From Karalla daura (lineage: Eukaryota > Chordata > Actinopteri > Chaetodontiformes > Leiognathidae): a stretch of DNA of 64,000 bases. Below the pieces are notes generated by a model. That model saw only the letters and a list, made by a program, of their open reading frames with translations. It searched no databases and had not been told where the DNA came from. A program made the position numbers and the translations under genes. Shown piece after piece: positions 24,430 through 35,600 of the stretch; the stretch's first letter is position 1; each line of letters opens with the position of its first letter. Location: NCBI GenBank assembly GCA_029224185.1, contig CM055196.1:20796509-20860508 (forward strand), read 5' to 3'.

Positions 24430-27400
24430 GCTCAGTGAGGAGTGCTTTACTAATGGAAGGACGATGCAGACAACATTAATAGGGAAAGTCCATCACCACT
24501 CACCGCTGCCATACACCTCAGAGTATGAGATGAGCAATGAACGGCCGAGCCTCCACCTGCTTCACTCTCATTCGCTCTGCACCCTTGGCGGGTTTCATAG
24601 TGCTCGCTGCTCATTTATTTATGCATTCCTACTACGCTCATCTCCTACAGTACAGGCAACCATTTAGCAGCAGCAGAACCCTCAGCCAGCCAAGCTAAAT
24701 CCATTTCTCTCTGTATGCGATAAACGCTTTTCTCTGACCCCCTTGTCCGACTTACCGATTTATTGCGGTCACAAGTGGGTGCACGCTCAAAATTTTATTT
24801 GGTGTGTAGGCGATGGCGTTCCCATTAGCATTCCCGGCTGTCCTGTTGGTTTGTTTATAGTGAAGTCCAGCCCTCGGGCTGCTGCAGATAGTTTGCTGAC
24901 GGCGGCGCATAAGCGATCACACAGCATGCAGATATCAGATATAGTTTTTGATCTATACTTTGAACAAAGGCCTGTGACCTTAAAAGGCAGGAGGAGCGCT
25001 GAATGGATGATTTTTTAATCAAAACTGAGCTCAAAAGGTCTCCCCTCATTTGGGCTTTTATTTGATATTAAGTCAATTTAAGGGGTAATAAAGGATCTCG
25101 CAGTTTGTTGGAGGCCTGGAGCATTTCAATGCAAGCATAACTGTTATTATTTCATCGTTTATGCACGCATGCACGGTACACGTTTCCACAGAAATTATCA
25201 TTGTTATGTAATTAGTGCTTGTGTGGAGACATCTATTAAAATCATAAACACATTGCATACATGCTCTCCTGAGGGAGCCCTGTTTGACATGCAGGCCATT
25301 GGTGGTAATTACAGGGAGCTGAACACTGACGACCAACTTTGGAATTTGTTTTGCACCTAATCTGTGAAAGCAGGGGCCACTCCGATAATTGTGCGGTCCT
25401 CCATTTCCAGGCAACACATTGTCAAACAAAAACAATTTGAAAACAAGTTAAATCTGGTTGCCGTTCTGTATGTAGCAGCAGGCTGCTGGAGATGAATCCC
25501 CCAGTTTAGTCAAACTCAAACCTGCCGGCATCAAAAAATCAAACCTGTTCCTATGGTATAGGTTATCTAGTTACTTCTGTTTATCTGCTGCTGATAAAAG
25601 GGTATTTTTACGTGTATGCTTGTTTTCCATTTTCTGCCTTCCCTCCCTGAAAATTCAGTAAATTAAGAATGCAAAGTTTCTGACATTTCACGTTAATTTA
25701 AAGAAGGATTCTGTAGTTGCAGAATCTGAATAATGTTTGACCTTATAAAATGTATTACATTTTTATCAGACAATTTGAAGAGTTTTTTTTTTTGTATTTA
25801 TTTCAGTAAAATAGCCTCGACCTAGAGCCTCATTTTGTTTGCAGGCAAAGAAGATGCTAGGAACCTTCCTACTTACATTAGTGTGCTGGCATCAGTAACC
25901 TCGAGCTTTTTTGTGTCAGTTTTTTGTGTCTTATTGTGGATTGGCACTATTTTCTATAATGCACATGTAAATCTCCTGCTAACAGCAAGCTGTCATGAGG
26001 CGACATTGTTGATTTGATCAGCATTGTTGAAAGTTCCACATTCATCTACGATTCAGTTTTCAATCAAGCACAAGTGTCAACGTAGCATTTGTACTCACTT
26101 TCTTAGTTTTGTATACACTGTATTTTGACGCAATGTTGATTGGTGTCCTCCACAAAACATCCAGTCTCGCCACTCCAATCAGCGATACACGCAGTAATTG
26201 CTTAGTCATTTTCCCCCCTCTGAATTTTTACACTCAGCAATTTTTTTTTTTTAATCAGGAGCCACTGGCACCATCAGGCCTGCACATCACGGTCCGACCT
26301 CTCCATTGTCTCTTTCATGACATCTGATTCAGACCTGATCTTCAGTGAATCACATTTCTTAAAAAAAAGGCATTTATATGTAACACAGTGGCTTCTTTAA
26401 TGCAAATCCAAATCTTTGCCTTTGCAGAGCAATCCCGCATATTTCTTCACTAAATCTCACCAAGCAGACAGAGACAGCAGAAGTGGTCATAGACCATTGC
26501 TCTGCACATGCAACTGTAACTTTATCTCACTGCTTCCTCAAGTAACTATTGAGGAGTTTTATGGCTCTAAAACCTGGGGATGTATTTTGCTGCCCGAGGC
26601 GTTCCGCAGGCCCTGGTCTGAAGGTTTGAGTACAAACCGAGCAGATAATTAGTCACGCCTCATTCAGCTGGCCGACTCAAGGTTATTTGACTAATTATGT
26701 GCAGGTAGAGATGGTAATACAGCGGCACGAACGCCGGTTTTTCCCAGCTCTGCCGGTCGCCTTGTGAACTCGCCAGCACGAGATTGTCCAAGGCCACGGT
26801 GTTTGAAATACGTCTAGTGTTGGTAGCGCAAAGTCACGTATTTGACAGTTCTCATTACCTTTTCAGATATAGAGGTCAAATTGGGCTCGTGTGGGAAGAT
26901 GAAAGTGAGAGGGTGCCACAGAGTTGCGAGTGGTACCGTTGAATCAAATTTGGGGTGTCAATTTCTGATGATTTACTTTGAGACGGAGGCTAAAGTTGTC
27001 TCAGTCGACAGTATCGCTGGACATGCAGAAAAGATGCACTGTTTGACGACATCCTGTGTGTTCATTGAGCATGTACTTCACCCCATGTAAATACAAATTA
27101 GGTGTTTTGGTATAAATCGAAGCATTTTACATAACTTCACTTGCATCTAAAATAGCATTAGTCCATATGCCTCTTGTGCAGCGAATATGAGGTAACAATG
27201 AGTTGGCGTCCCACGTTCTATAAAAAAGGAGGTATAGCTTAAGTATTGCATAATGTAATGAATCAGTGTTTCAAAGGCATTCCTTCACAGTGGTTATCCT
27301 CCACACCGATTTCAGGCTCAACATATGGGGGGAAACGAGGATGAATAGTTGGTCCAACAGCCACCACAACAAGCAACTATAGTACTTCAGTTAAGGACTA

Positions 27401-27820
27401 AATTTAGTTATCTGTCCAGGCACCACATGTGTGAGGCATGAGATATTTAAAGGAAAAGTTCCTCTAAATAATATATATGGAGGTCAAATGGCACCTTGCT
27501 TTCCTCTCTTGCATTCTCCTATTATAGCAATAGACAGAGCGTCATTCAGCTTTACAAGAAGAGACAACACCAAAGGAGACTTGAACAAAAAAAAACAACA
27601 AAAAAAACATAAAAATGTTCTGCTGCAATGCGATTCAGGTACAGTATAATGTAAGACTTCTCTTTCTCCCCCATGGTCCAGTAAGACAGCTCAGAGATGA
27701 ATCAGAAAATCCCCAGTTTACAAATGTAATCCTCATATTTATCTTTTTGTTTTTGTATTTTTCAGATTTCAAAATAGCAGTGATGCACTCCTGTAGACTA
27801 TATCAGTACTGTCACTACTG
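24430..27820. other. single-copy noncoding DNA with regulatory-looking segments
   Basis: No gene supported. About 24960-25440 is repeat-free, has balanced base composition and holds TAATTA, ATTAGTG and ACAAAG/ACAATTTG-type cores, as often seen in developmental enhancers. The rest, including A-rich sequence at 27585-27615, shows nothing specific. Confidence 0.4.
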
Positions 27821-27825
27821 TACTC

Positions 27826-27835
27826 TATCTGTCTG

Positions 27836-27866
<31 letters not shown>
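27826..27866. repeat. (TCTG)n microsatellite
   Basis: A 41-bp TCTG tract with one irregular unit runs directly into a broken MITE copy (D) at 27866. Confidence 0.9.
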
Positions 27867-27929
27867 ACTTTCGTGGAACCTCTTTACAAGGTAAATTTCA
27901 TTAAAACCAACGATCCAGTTTGTTCAGTA
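27866..27929 (+). mobile_element. palindromic MITE, copy D (right outer part only)
   Basis: CACTTTCGTGGAACCTCTTT, ACAAGGTAAATTTCATTAAA, ACCAACGATCCAGTTTG and TTCAGTATA match the right arm of the family. The left arm and centre are absent, and the break coincides with the (TCTG)n tract. Confidence 0.7.
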
Positions 27930-27977
27930 TACACATGGGCCCTGATGTGAGAGGCAGCACAGTGAGGTCACAACAAA

Positions 27978-28007
27978 TTTTTGTTTTGTTTTGTTTTGTT
28001 TTTTTTC
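27978..28007. repeat. (TTTTG)n tract
   Basis: Four or five TTTTG units followed by a T run. It is a minor simple repeat. Confidence 0.85.
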
Positions 28008-28009
28008 TT

Positions 28010-29392
28010 GATGGGAGCTGCCCTCTAACTGTGAGCCTCCATCCCTTTTTTTAATCACTCCGCTCCTGGTAGAGCTGTGGTGGCTCTGCTTCTTCATCAC
28101 CGAAGTTTGATTACCATCTTGAAACACTTGCGTTGTCCTGTTTGACTTTGGTCTCCCAGACGCAGAGCTTCAGGATTAAGCAGGTCCATAGTCTCTTAAT
28201 TAAAGACAAAAAGTAGACAGAGGGAAAACTGTGGAACAACATCAGCTTCTCAATTATTTATTGACTTTTGACTCCACTTCACCCTCAGCATCTTTTACCC
28301 AATTATGTGTTTGACAAGGTGCTTAATCCAGTTTCCATGCCTTACTTGTGGACGATTGAGCCTTTTTGAGGATGTTTCTTTTAAAGTATGTGTTGCTCTC
28401 ATTCAGGTAGATGCCATGGACTTGATGGCAAAATATTTAGATTTATTTATGTCTAACTCAAAGTTTGTGTTTTTCTGGAATTGTGGTTTACAATCGACTG
28501 TGTGTAGTTTCAAGAGAGTTTTCTGTCCATCCATTATTTTACTTGCTTTAAACCTTAACAGTCTTATTGGTATGGAAAAACAAAAACAAACAAAAGAAAA
28601 GAAATCAGTCCTGACTCTTTTCTCAGAATGAGTGTTGGGGCCTCCTGCATGTATTTTGGAGCAATGAGCTTAATATGCATGTTTTTGAAATGTTTGGCAT
28701 ATGCGAGTATCCAGAGAAAAGCCACACAGACGTGGGAAAACACATAAACTCCACCTGTGTTCGACCCACATGCTCTAAGTTATTGTGACTGCAAATCAGG
28801 TCGTCAGAAAACCTTTGTAAAAAAGTATTTTCGTCACCACTAAATGATACTTAAAAAAAAAAACCCAACAACATTGAGTCCAGATTATACTTTTAATGCT
28901 TTAATGTTTTTGATGTTTCAGCGACACTGTTGTGCATGTCATGCCGGTGCTTTGATCAGATTAATTAAATAAAATATTGCTGAGGAAATACTATGTTTGA
29001 TCAACGTCACAGTCACGACAAATTACGAGACTTACTTTTGCAACTGCTTGCATCAGCACGAGCAGCGCGGAGCGTGTTTTGTCGTTTATTTATTTTTCTG
29101 ATCACTGCCTTTCATTGTTCACTCAGGAAGCGCTCACTTTGCTGCATTTTTTTTTCTCAGAAAAGAAAAGAAGCAGATGATTAGTCAACCTGAGGACTTG
29201 ACTAGTCCTTGTGCTGTGAGAAAATTTTGTAAATTTATTTTCCTGTGTTCCCTACTTCTCCTGTTTCCATGGCAACGTGGCAGGGAATGAAGGACAGGCT
29301 ATTGGCTCTAAAGTTTCTCACTGCACTAATGAAAATGCTCCAGGAAGTACACAGCCTTTTGTGCTGTAAATTACAAGTTGGGCTACAAGAGA

Positions 29393-29395
<3 letters not shown>
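28010..29395. other. anonymous noncoding DNA
   Basis: Apart from the SINE-like fragment at 28700 nothing is recognised. The frame at 28305-28631 (108 codons) has no domain and occurs in T-rich sequence. Confidence 0.5.
28700..28775 (-). mobile_element. SINE-like repeat fragment S4
   Basis: CACACAGACGTGGGAAAACA followed by CATAAACTCCACCTGTGTTC and GACCCACATG is the reverse complement of the TTCGAAC...GTGTGGAGTTTGCATGTTCTC region of the repeat seen at S1 and S2. Confidence 0.65.

Positions 29396-29398
<3 letters not shown>

Positions 29399-29427
<29 letters not shown>
29399..29427. repeat. (GA)n microsatellite
   Basis: A 29-bp pure GA tract within a longer purine-rich stretch (29385-29427). 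Confidence 0.95.
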
Positions 29428-29428
<1 letters not shown>

Positions 29429-29429
29429 A

Positions 29430-31010
29430 GCTTCCACCCAGAGACTGCCTGCTTTGCAGGTACAGCGTGTCGCAGAACTCACGGGTTTTTCCCTTTTGCA
29501 TCGATGTTTTACATTTTCCACTACGACAGATTGGAACAATGTGCCGCCCTCCACCAATGCATCAACTGAGACAGTTTAAAAAGACGTTGTGGAGGTTCAC
29601 CCTGGCAGTTTGCACACAATGCGGTCATGTTGTCATGTGCTAGAAATGACAGCTATTCTACGTCTAAATAATTATAATCTCCACCTCTTTTTTCACACTA
29701 GAAGTCCTAACAGATCCCTGGAACAGCAGGGATCTATCAAATCTACACTGACAATAGAATTTTTTGTTGTTGCTCCTCAACACAGTGAAACCTCTTTTTT
29801 TTTTTTTTTGCTGTGTCTCTCTTGGAACCAGGTGCAGATATGTGTGCAGCCGGTCTGTGTGGAAACAGCAGTATTTATTGCTTTGCTTTGCCTCAGTCAG
29901 CAAAAGGCAGCGAGGGGTGAAACAATGGAAGAGGATGCGGAGCTGTTTTAATGAATAATCAGGCAAATTGTGTAATTAGGTTTTGTGCTTTCAAACTCCC
30001 CTTGCAAAAATGAATAAATAATAATAGGGTAGTCCTGCAGATATATTTCCTCATTCTAACATGGGGTTGATTTACTGAATTGTTTTCATTTCAAAGTCAC
30101 ATGGAGCTGCTGTGAACACAGATACCACGTATGGACTGTCACATCCGTGAGCAGATGCCTGCTTGTAAGAGCAGGTCCACAACATCAGAAGGAATTTGGG
30201 AAACTTTATTTAGGTTTTAGATGCATAGTTCCTGGATGGAATGAGAGTCTTACGGCTACACTGATGCAGTTTCAGTTGTGACTCTTACCATGTTTGAGGA
30301 AGCTAATGGAGGCTAACGTTTTTATTGCCGCATCACTCTTGTTGTTCCCTTACAAATTTACACTGTGAGTTATATTAGAGTGCCCACGGGAAGTCCGTGT
30401 TATGTGTTTTTAAACTTTTCCAGCAACAGAACAAACCAAGTCTTTATTACCAGCATACTGGCCTGCTGTTGTGATGAACTTGGTAATGAGCATCCAACCC
30501 TTTAACCATCTACCTGACACAAAGGAGCGCACGCTTTTATTTGTGAATGTGAGAATATGTGCTGATTATTGCGACTCCAGTGTTAACCATGTTACCTCCT
30601 CTGTGTTTATCCTCTCTGAATAACAGTTGTTTTCCCCTGACATCCCTGGCACCAACTGACTCCCACCACAGCACCAAAACAGAAAAGCTCCTCGCTATAA
30701 AACCAAAACTACAAGGCTGGAAGCTGTTGTAAAAACTGTTGAGCTGGTCCACTGCAGGGTTGGATAACAGCCCCTTGCTGGGTTGTCACGTTAAGCAAGA
30801 GCTTAACTGACAGTTTCATTCACGGATACAGTATATACAACATGTGAGTCTCATGTACACACAGTTTAAGACTATGATCGCGTTGTGTTTTTCAATGCCT
30901 ACAGGGCTCAGGATCACACAAGGGCTTGTTTCTTTCCTTTTCTTTCTTTAGTTGTAAAGTTTCTCTGTGATGCTTTCCAGTCATCTACGTTCAGTAGTAG
31001 TAGTAGCAGT
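29430..31010. other. anonymous noncoding DNA
   Basis: No gene supported. A T run lies at 29794-29809. The overlapping frames at 29245-29966 on both strands cross simple repeats and are not convincing. Confidence 0.5.
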
Positions 31011-31015
31011 AAAAA

Positions 31016-31100
31016 CTCTTTTTATTTGTCCCAGTATGGGAAATTATTTTACAGTGGTAGTACACATTACAAACAGACACATACCGACATTTCCACAAAA
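31016..31100 (-). mobile_element. LINE-type 3' tail fragment
   Basis: CTTTTTATTTGTCCCAGTAT followed by GGGAAATTATTTTACAGTGG resembles the reverse-oriented 3' end of teleost LINE copies (TTTATTAGTCCC..GGGGAAATTT..ACAG). Only the tail is present. Confidence 0.45.
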
Positions 31101-31860
31101 AAAACTATTCCAACATTTCAAGACACATAAAATAAGAATAAATAAGAATAAAATTTAAATGTCCCTTAATTACCTGTTCTCCATACAGAGCAGCCATACT
31201 TGGACACCAGTAATGTTATGACATACCTCAATGATCTTAAATATTGTTAAGATATGTTGTACTATGGTAAGTTTGCACTGAGTGACATGATCTGAATTGA
31301 CTTTGAGAAACTTTTTTGCGGTGATCAATGAAACAAAAAGATAAAAGGAGTTCAGTTGGTTGCTGTCCATTATCGCACAGCTACATGCCATTAATTCCTG
31401 CTCTCGTTGGTCCGGTGTCACTCGAATCAATGTCTTATGGAACGTGTCATTAGGGATGTTTTTGCAACGTGTGTGACAAAGAGCTGATCCATCATTTCTA
31501 GCAGAGTTGCTCTCACGGGTTCAGATCATTACAGGCGATCCGAAATCAATAGTGTTCATGAAACACTAGCGTGGAGTGTGATATCACTTCCATATGTCCC
31601 TGCTTGACATTCTCTGCCATTAATCTAAGATAACGACGGCTGTAAACCTCAGTTAATGTTACAGACCCGACCCAAGGACGGCGTCGAGGTGTGTGGGGTC
31701 AGGGAGGAACGAAAATGTTGACGCAGCACTTGTTACTCCTGTGAATCGCAATGGCACGCTGTCATGCCATGGAATCAATATCAGGCCGAGCAATCAACAG
31801 CCTTATGAAGAGCAGGGTGAGGGGGGAATTCAAGATTTAGGACAGCAGTTGTGTGCCATA

Positions 31861-32600
31861 GGCAAGGCAGGTCAAGTTTATTTGCATAGCACCATTCTCA
31901 AACAAGGCATTTCACAGTGCTTTACAGAGAAACAATAGAGACATTTGAAACACATACTATACTATACCATAGCAAATTATATTATAACATACTATACTAT
32001 ACTTGAGCATACTATACCATACTATACTATAGTATACTATACTATAACAGATTATACAATAGAATACTATACTATAGGCAATCCAAGTTTATTTGTATAG
32101 CATCATTCTTACACAAGGTAATTCACAGTGTTTTACAGAGAAACAGTAGCAACATTTAAAACAAGTAGACAAAGTATCACATTGAAATGGCAGATCGCAA
32201 GATAGAAGTGAATGAAATTGACACTATAGGAAAGCCACAGTAAACAATACTGTTTTCAGCCCTGATTTAAATGAGCTGACCATTTGAGCACACCTCAGGT
32301 GTTCAGGGAGTCTGTTCCACAGGTGAGGACCACTGAAGCTAAATGCAGCTTCACCCTTCTTGGTCCTGACCCTGGGGACACTGAGTAGACCCGTCCCTGA
32401 TGACATGAGGGGTCTGGATGCTTCATACCAGCAGCTCTGACATGTATTTAGGCCCAAGACCATTCATTGACTTGTAGACGAGTAACAGGATCCAGGAACT
32501 GGAAGCCAGTGCAGGGATTTAAGGACTGATGTAATATGGACCATGTCATAGGGACAAGATGGTTTTTTGTTCAAAGTTTTAAGTAAGCTGCCTAGTGTAT
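31861..32600 (-). mobile_element. L2-type LINE, 5'-truncated 3' end
   Basis: On the minus strand the reading frame ending at 32224 contains VPRVRTKKGEAAFSF, GPHLWNRLPEHLR and SSFKSGLKTVLF, the typical C-terminus of the reverse transcriptase protein of teleost L2 elements. Upstream, about 32480-32540, another frame holds HITSVLKSLHWLPV, so the coding part is frameshifted and dead. The 3' UTR ends in the sequence seen on the + strand as CAAGTTTATTTGTATAGCA, present twice (about 31867 and 32087). The element is truncated well short of full length. Confidence 0.85.
31953..32076. repeat. degenerate (TATAC)n/(ACTAT)n array
   Basis: About 120 bp of imperfect ACTATACTATACCATACTAT-type units lies between two copies of the L2 tail, so the array probably expanded within the duplicated tail. 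Confidence 0.85.
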
Positions 32601-32609
32601 CGGAGCAAT

Positions 32610-35600
32610 AGCTCATGTAATGACTGTGCACACACGATCCTGCTGATGTGTGCAAATTCGTACCCGTATATGAGCACGCAAACAGAGAGATTGGAGAGAA
32701 AATTGGAGAGAAAAAAAAAGAAAGACAACACGAAAGTTAATTTATTAGTCAGGTAAACAGTTTGAAATGAGCCTCCGCACTAAAAGAGGAAACCCCAGAA
32801 AATAGTAATTAAATCAAAGAGAAATCCTTCTCACCGAAATAAACAGGCATGCCAGATATTGTTGGAGGAAACGCGGTAATTAAAGGATATCGAAGGCTTT
32901 GAAATGAAACCGCTTCCTGAGAGAAGATTGTAAAGATGATAATTGTTACTAATAAGGGATTTAATTGATGGCAGAGAAGGTCAGCCAGGGGCACCACACA
33001 TGCAACAGCTTGTGCGTTGTCTGTAAGTGTGAGTCATTTACTCTGCTGTGGTATTTACGCCTGCATTAAAAAAAATACAAACACATCACATCACACCACC
33101 ACCTTCAGTTCCCTCCAATCTTTTTTTTTCTGTTCAGGTTAACGACATTGCGTGGATTGAAAACACATTCATTGTCTTTCAATTTCCTCTACTCCATCAG
33201 CGACAGAGGTGAGATGTAATCTGGGATTTGAGGCTGACTTTCATTTAAGTTTTAATGGCTTCTTTCATTTTCTTCTTTATCAACTTAATTGAAAAGCAGC
33301 ATTAAGAGACACTGGCTTTGACTTGATTAGAGCTTAGAGTGGTTTAAGAAAAATCGTTTACTCCGCACGCAATTCTCCGTGAGTAAGTTGTGTAATTGTT
33401 TATAGATTTGCTGATAGGAATCCTCGTCAGGAATTACAGCACAAGGAAATGGTACCAATTATTTGTGGTCGAGGCTTTCAATTATTTCACAAAGGAACAA
33501 TGGCAATTAAGGTTATTTAACCAATGCAGTCAGTTTCAAACTCAACTGAAGCACACAATTCTCTTTGCAATTACATTATTATTAATTTGTATCATTACAA
33601 ATGGGGATTTGTTAATCCATTCATTTTCATGGCTTAAATCTGTATTTGAGTTTTGTGTTTATTGGGAGGAGTACAACTTTGTATGAAGTCAAAAACGCAT
33701 GCTTGATATGAGTATGAATTTTTATCCCCTGCTTTGGTCTCCACCAACTATTTTTACATGACTTTCTTCACTTAATTAACGTTGGTTTGTGCTTTACAGA
33801 TGGTACAAGGAGAATCGTGGCCTTTTATTTAACCTTTTGCTCCAGGGTGAACTTCCATGAGTTAAAACCATGCCAGCATTGATGAGACACACTGTACAGC
33901 CACTGTATCTCCTCTGGTCTGTGATGCAGGCCGCCACCTGCAGTGTTCAAACACGGCCTGATGTTCTTCTGAGCATGTATTATCAGCTGCTGATGGAAAG
34001 ACACCCGGTGAGTCTGTGGGCTGCTGGCCTCTGTCATTAAACAGGGGGTGAACAGCATATACAGTATGCAATACTGCCCTACAAAAGCCTAAAATGACCT
34101 GAACTCGCCAGAGTGTAAAACTGAGAAAAAAGACTTTAAAGTTTCTGTTTTGTCAGGGCTCAGGGCTCCCAAAATTTGACAACTAGTTCCAATAATGAAG
34201 AAAAAAAGAGCTCAAAATTGACCTTTGACCTTGGCAGGTACTATATTCTGCCTTCGTGTCATGTAAAAACACAAGGTTACTGGTAAAACGCAAAGGTAAC
34301 TGGCATGTTATTGTTATTTTCTTGATTTTCACTGCAATTAAATCCATTATAACACAAGTTCCAAGTTACTCTGCAGTATAGTATTATATTATGAAAAATG
34401 TACAAAATACTTTCACATTAAAGATAATTTTAATTTAAATGAATACAAAGGCAAAATCAAAGGCTAAGTGCTGTGACAACAGTTGCGTCGTTCTGTCTCC
34501 TATGGTTTAGGATGTTACGGTTGTCATCGTCTTTTATTTTCTCCTTAAAACAATCAAATTGGCTCATAATATTTATTCTCATGAAAAAGGAAGTCTCAAA
34601 CACCCCCCCACAACTCATTTTTGGCCAAACATGATGTTATGGTGTTGTGCCTTTGTAAGGGAGTAATAGGAAGCCATCATTCCCCAGTATGGCTAGGATT
34701 GTTTTTTAATTGGTCTGTAGATGTTGGAAGCTGGAGGCCACATCCACAAATAGAGGAACAACGTGCAGTTGAGATACAGGAACAGATCTGGAGAGGAGAC
34801 CTAGGTAAATTGTGTCTGCTGTGGCTGTTTTATTCAAACCATGACTTGCGGTAGAGTGCAGCTGATGGATGTCTGCGATATGGTCCCTCTGAAATATCCC
34901 AGTGGCTGAAAAGCCGCAGGTGGAATGCACCTAGATGTGTGTCAGTGGAGGGTTTGACTGTCTGATACCGCTCTACAGTTGCTGCCTCTAAAGTATTGCA
35001 GAGCGCCATGAGGACAGACTTGGTAGCCTAAAGCATCCTTAAAAGCTACCTGTCACTCTGCAAATAAATGTCCCTGGTCCTGGAAGAAAAAAAAAAAACA
35101 TGGCCTCGGGACATGATCTGCAACATCTCCATGCAGTAAATCTACTGTTATGTGAGTAGGCTGAGGTTACAGAAAAATATCAACTTTTGGCCTATAAACA
35201 CATCACTCATTTCATAACAATTTATATAAAATAATGACACCGAGATGCACAATTGGAAGATTAATTAGCTGAAGAACTGAAGCTGCACACGCTCTTTAAC
35301 ATCCTATCACAACATACAGAGAAAGCTTGATTAATTTGATGGACATCATTGGATTTTGACAGGAGGTGTATGAGATTATATTTATGTTTAGATAAATGTA
35401 ATGTGCTGCTAATATGGAGGCAGTGAAATTATTCTTGACATTTTCTCGTGCAAAGTTCTGAACTTCTGCACATTTCATCTGGAAAAACCCCATTTCTCAC
35501 TTTTCATAACTCATACTCATTATTATGTGTGAGGTATTATCTTTTAATATACCAGTGGTAGATAAAGTCATTGGAAATTACACCTTCAAATAAAAAAAGA

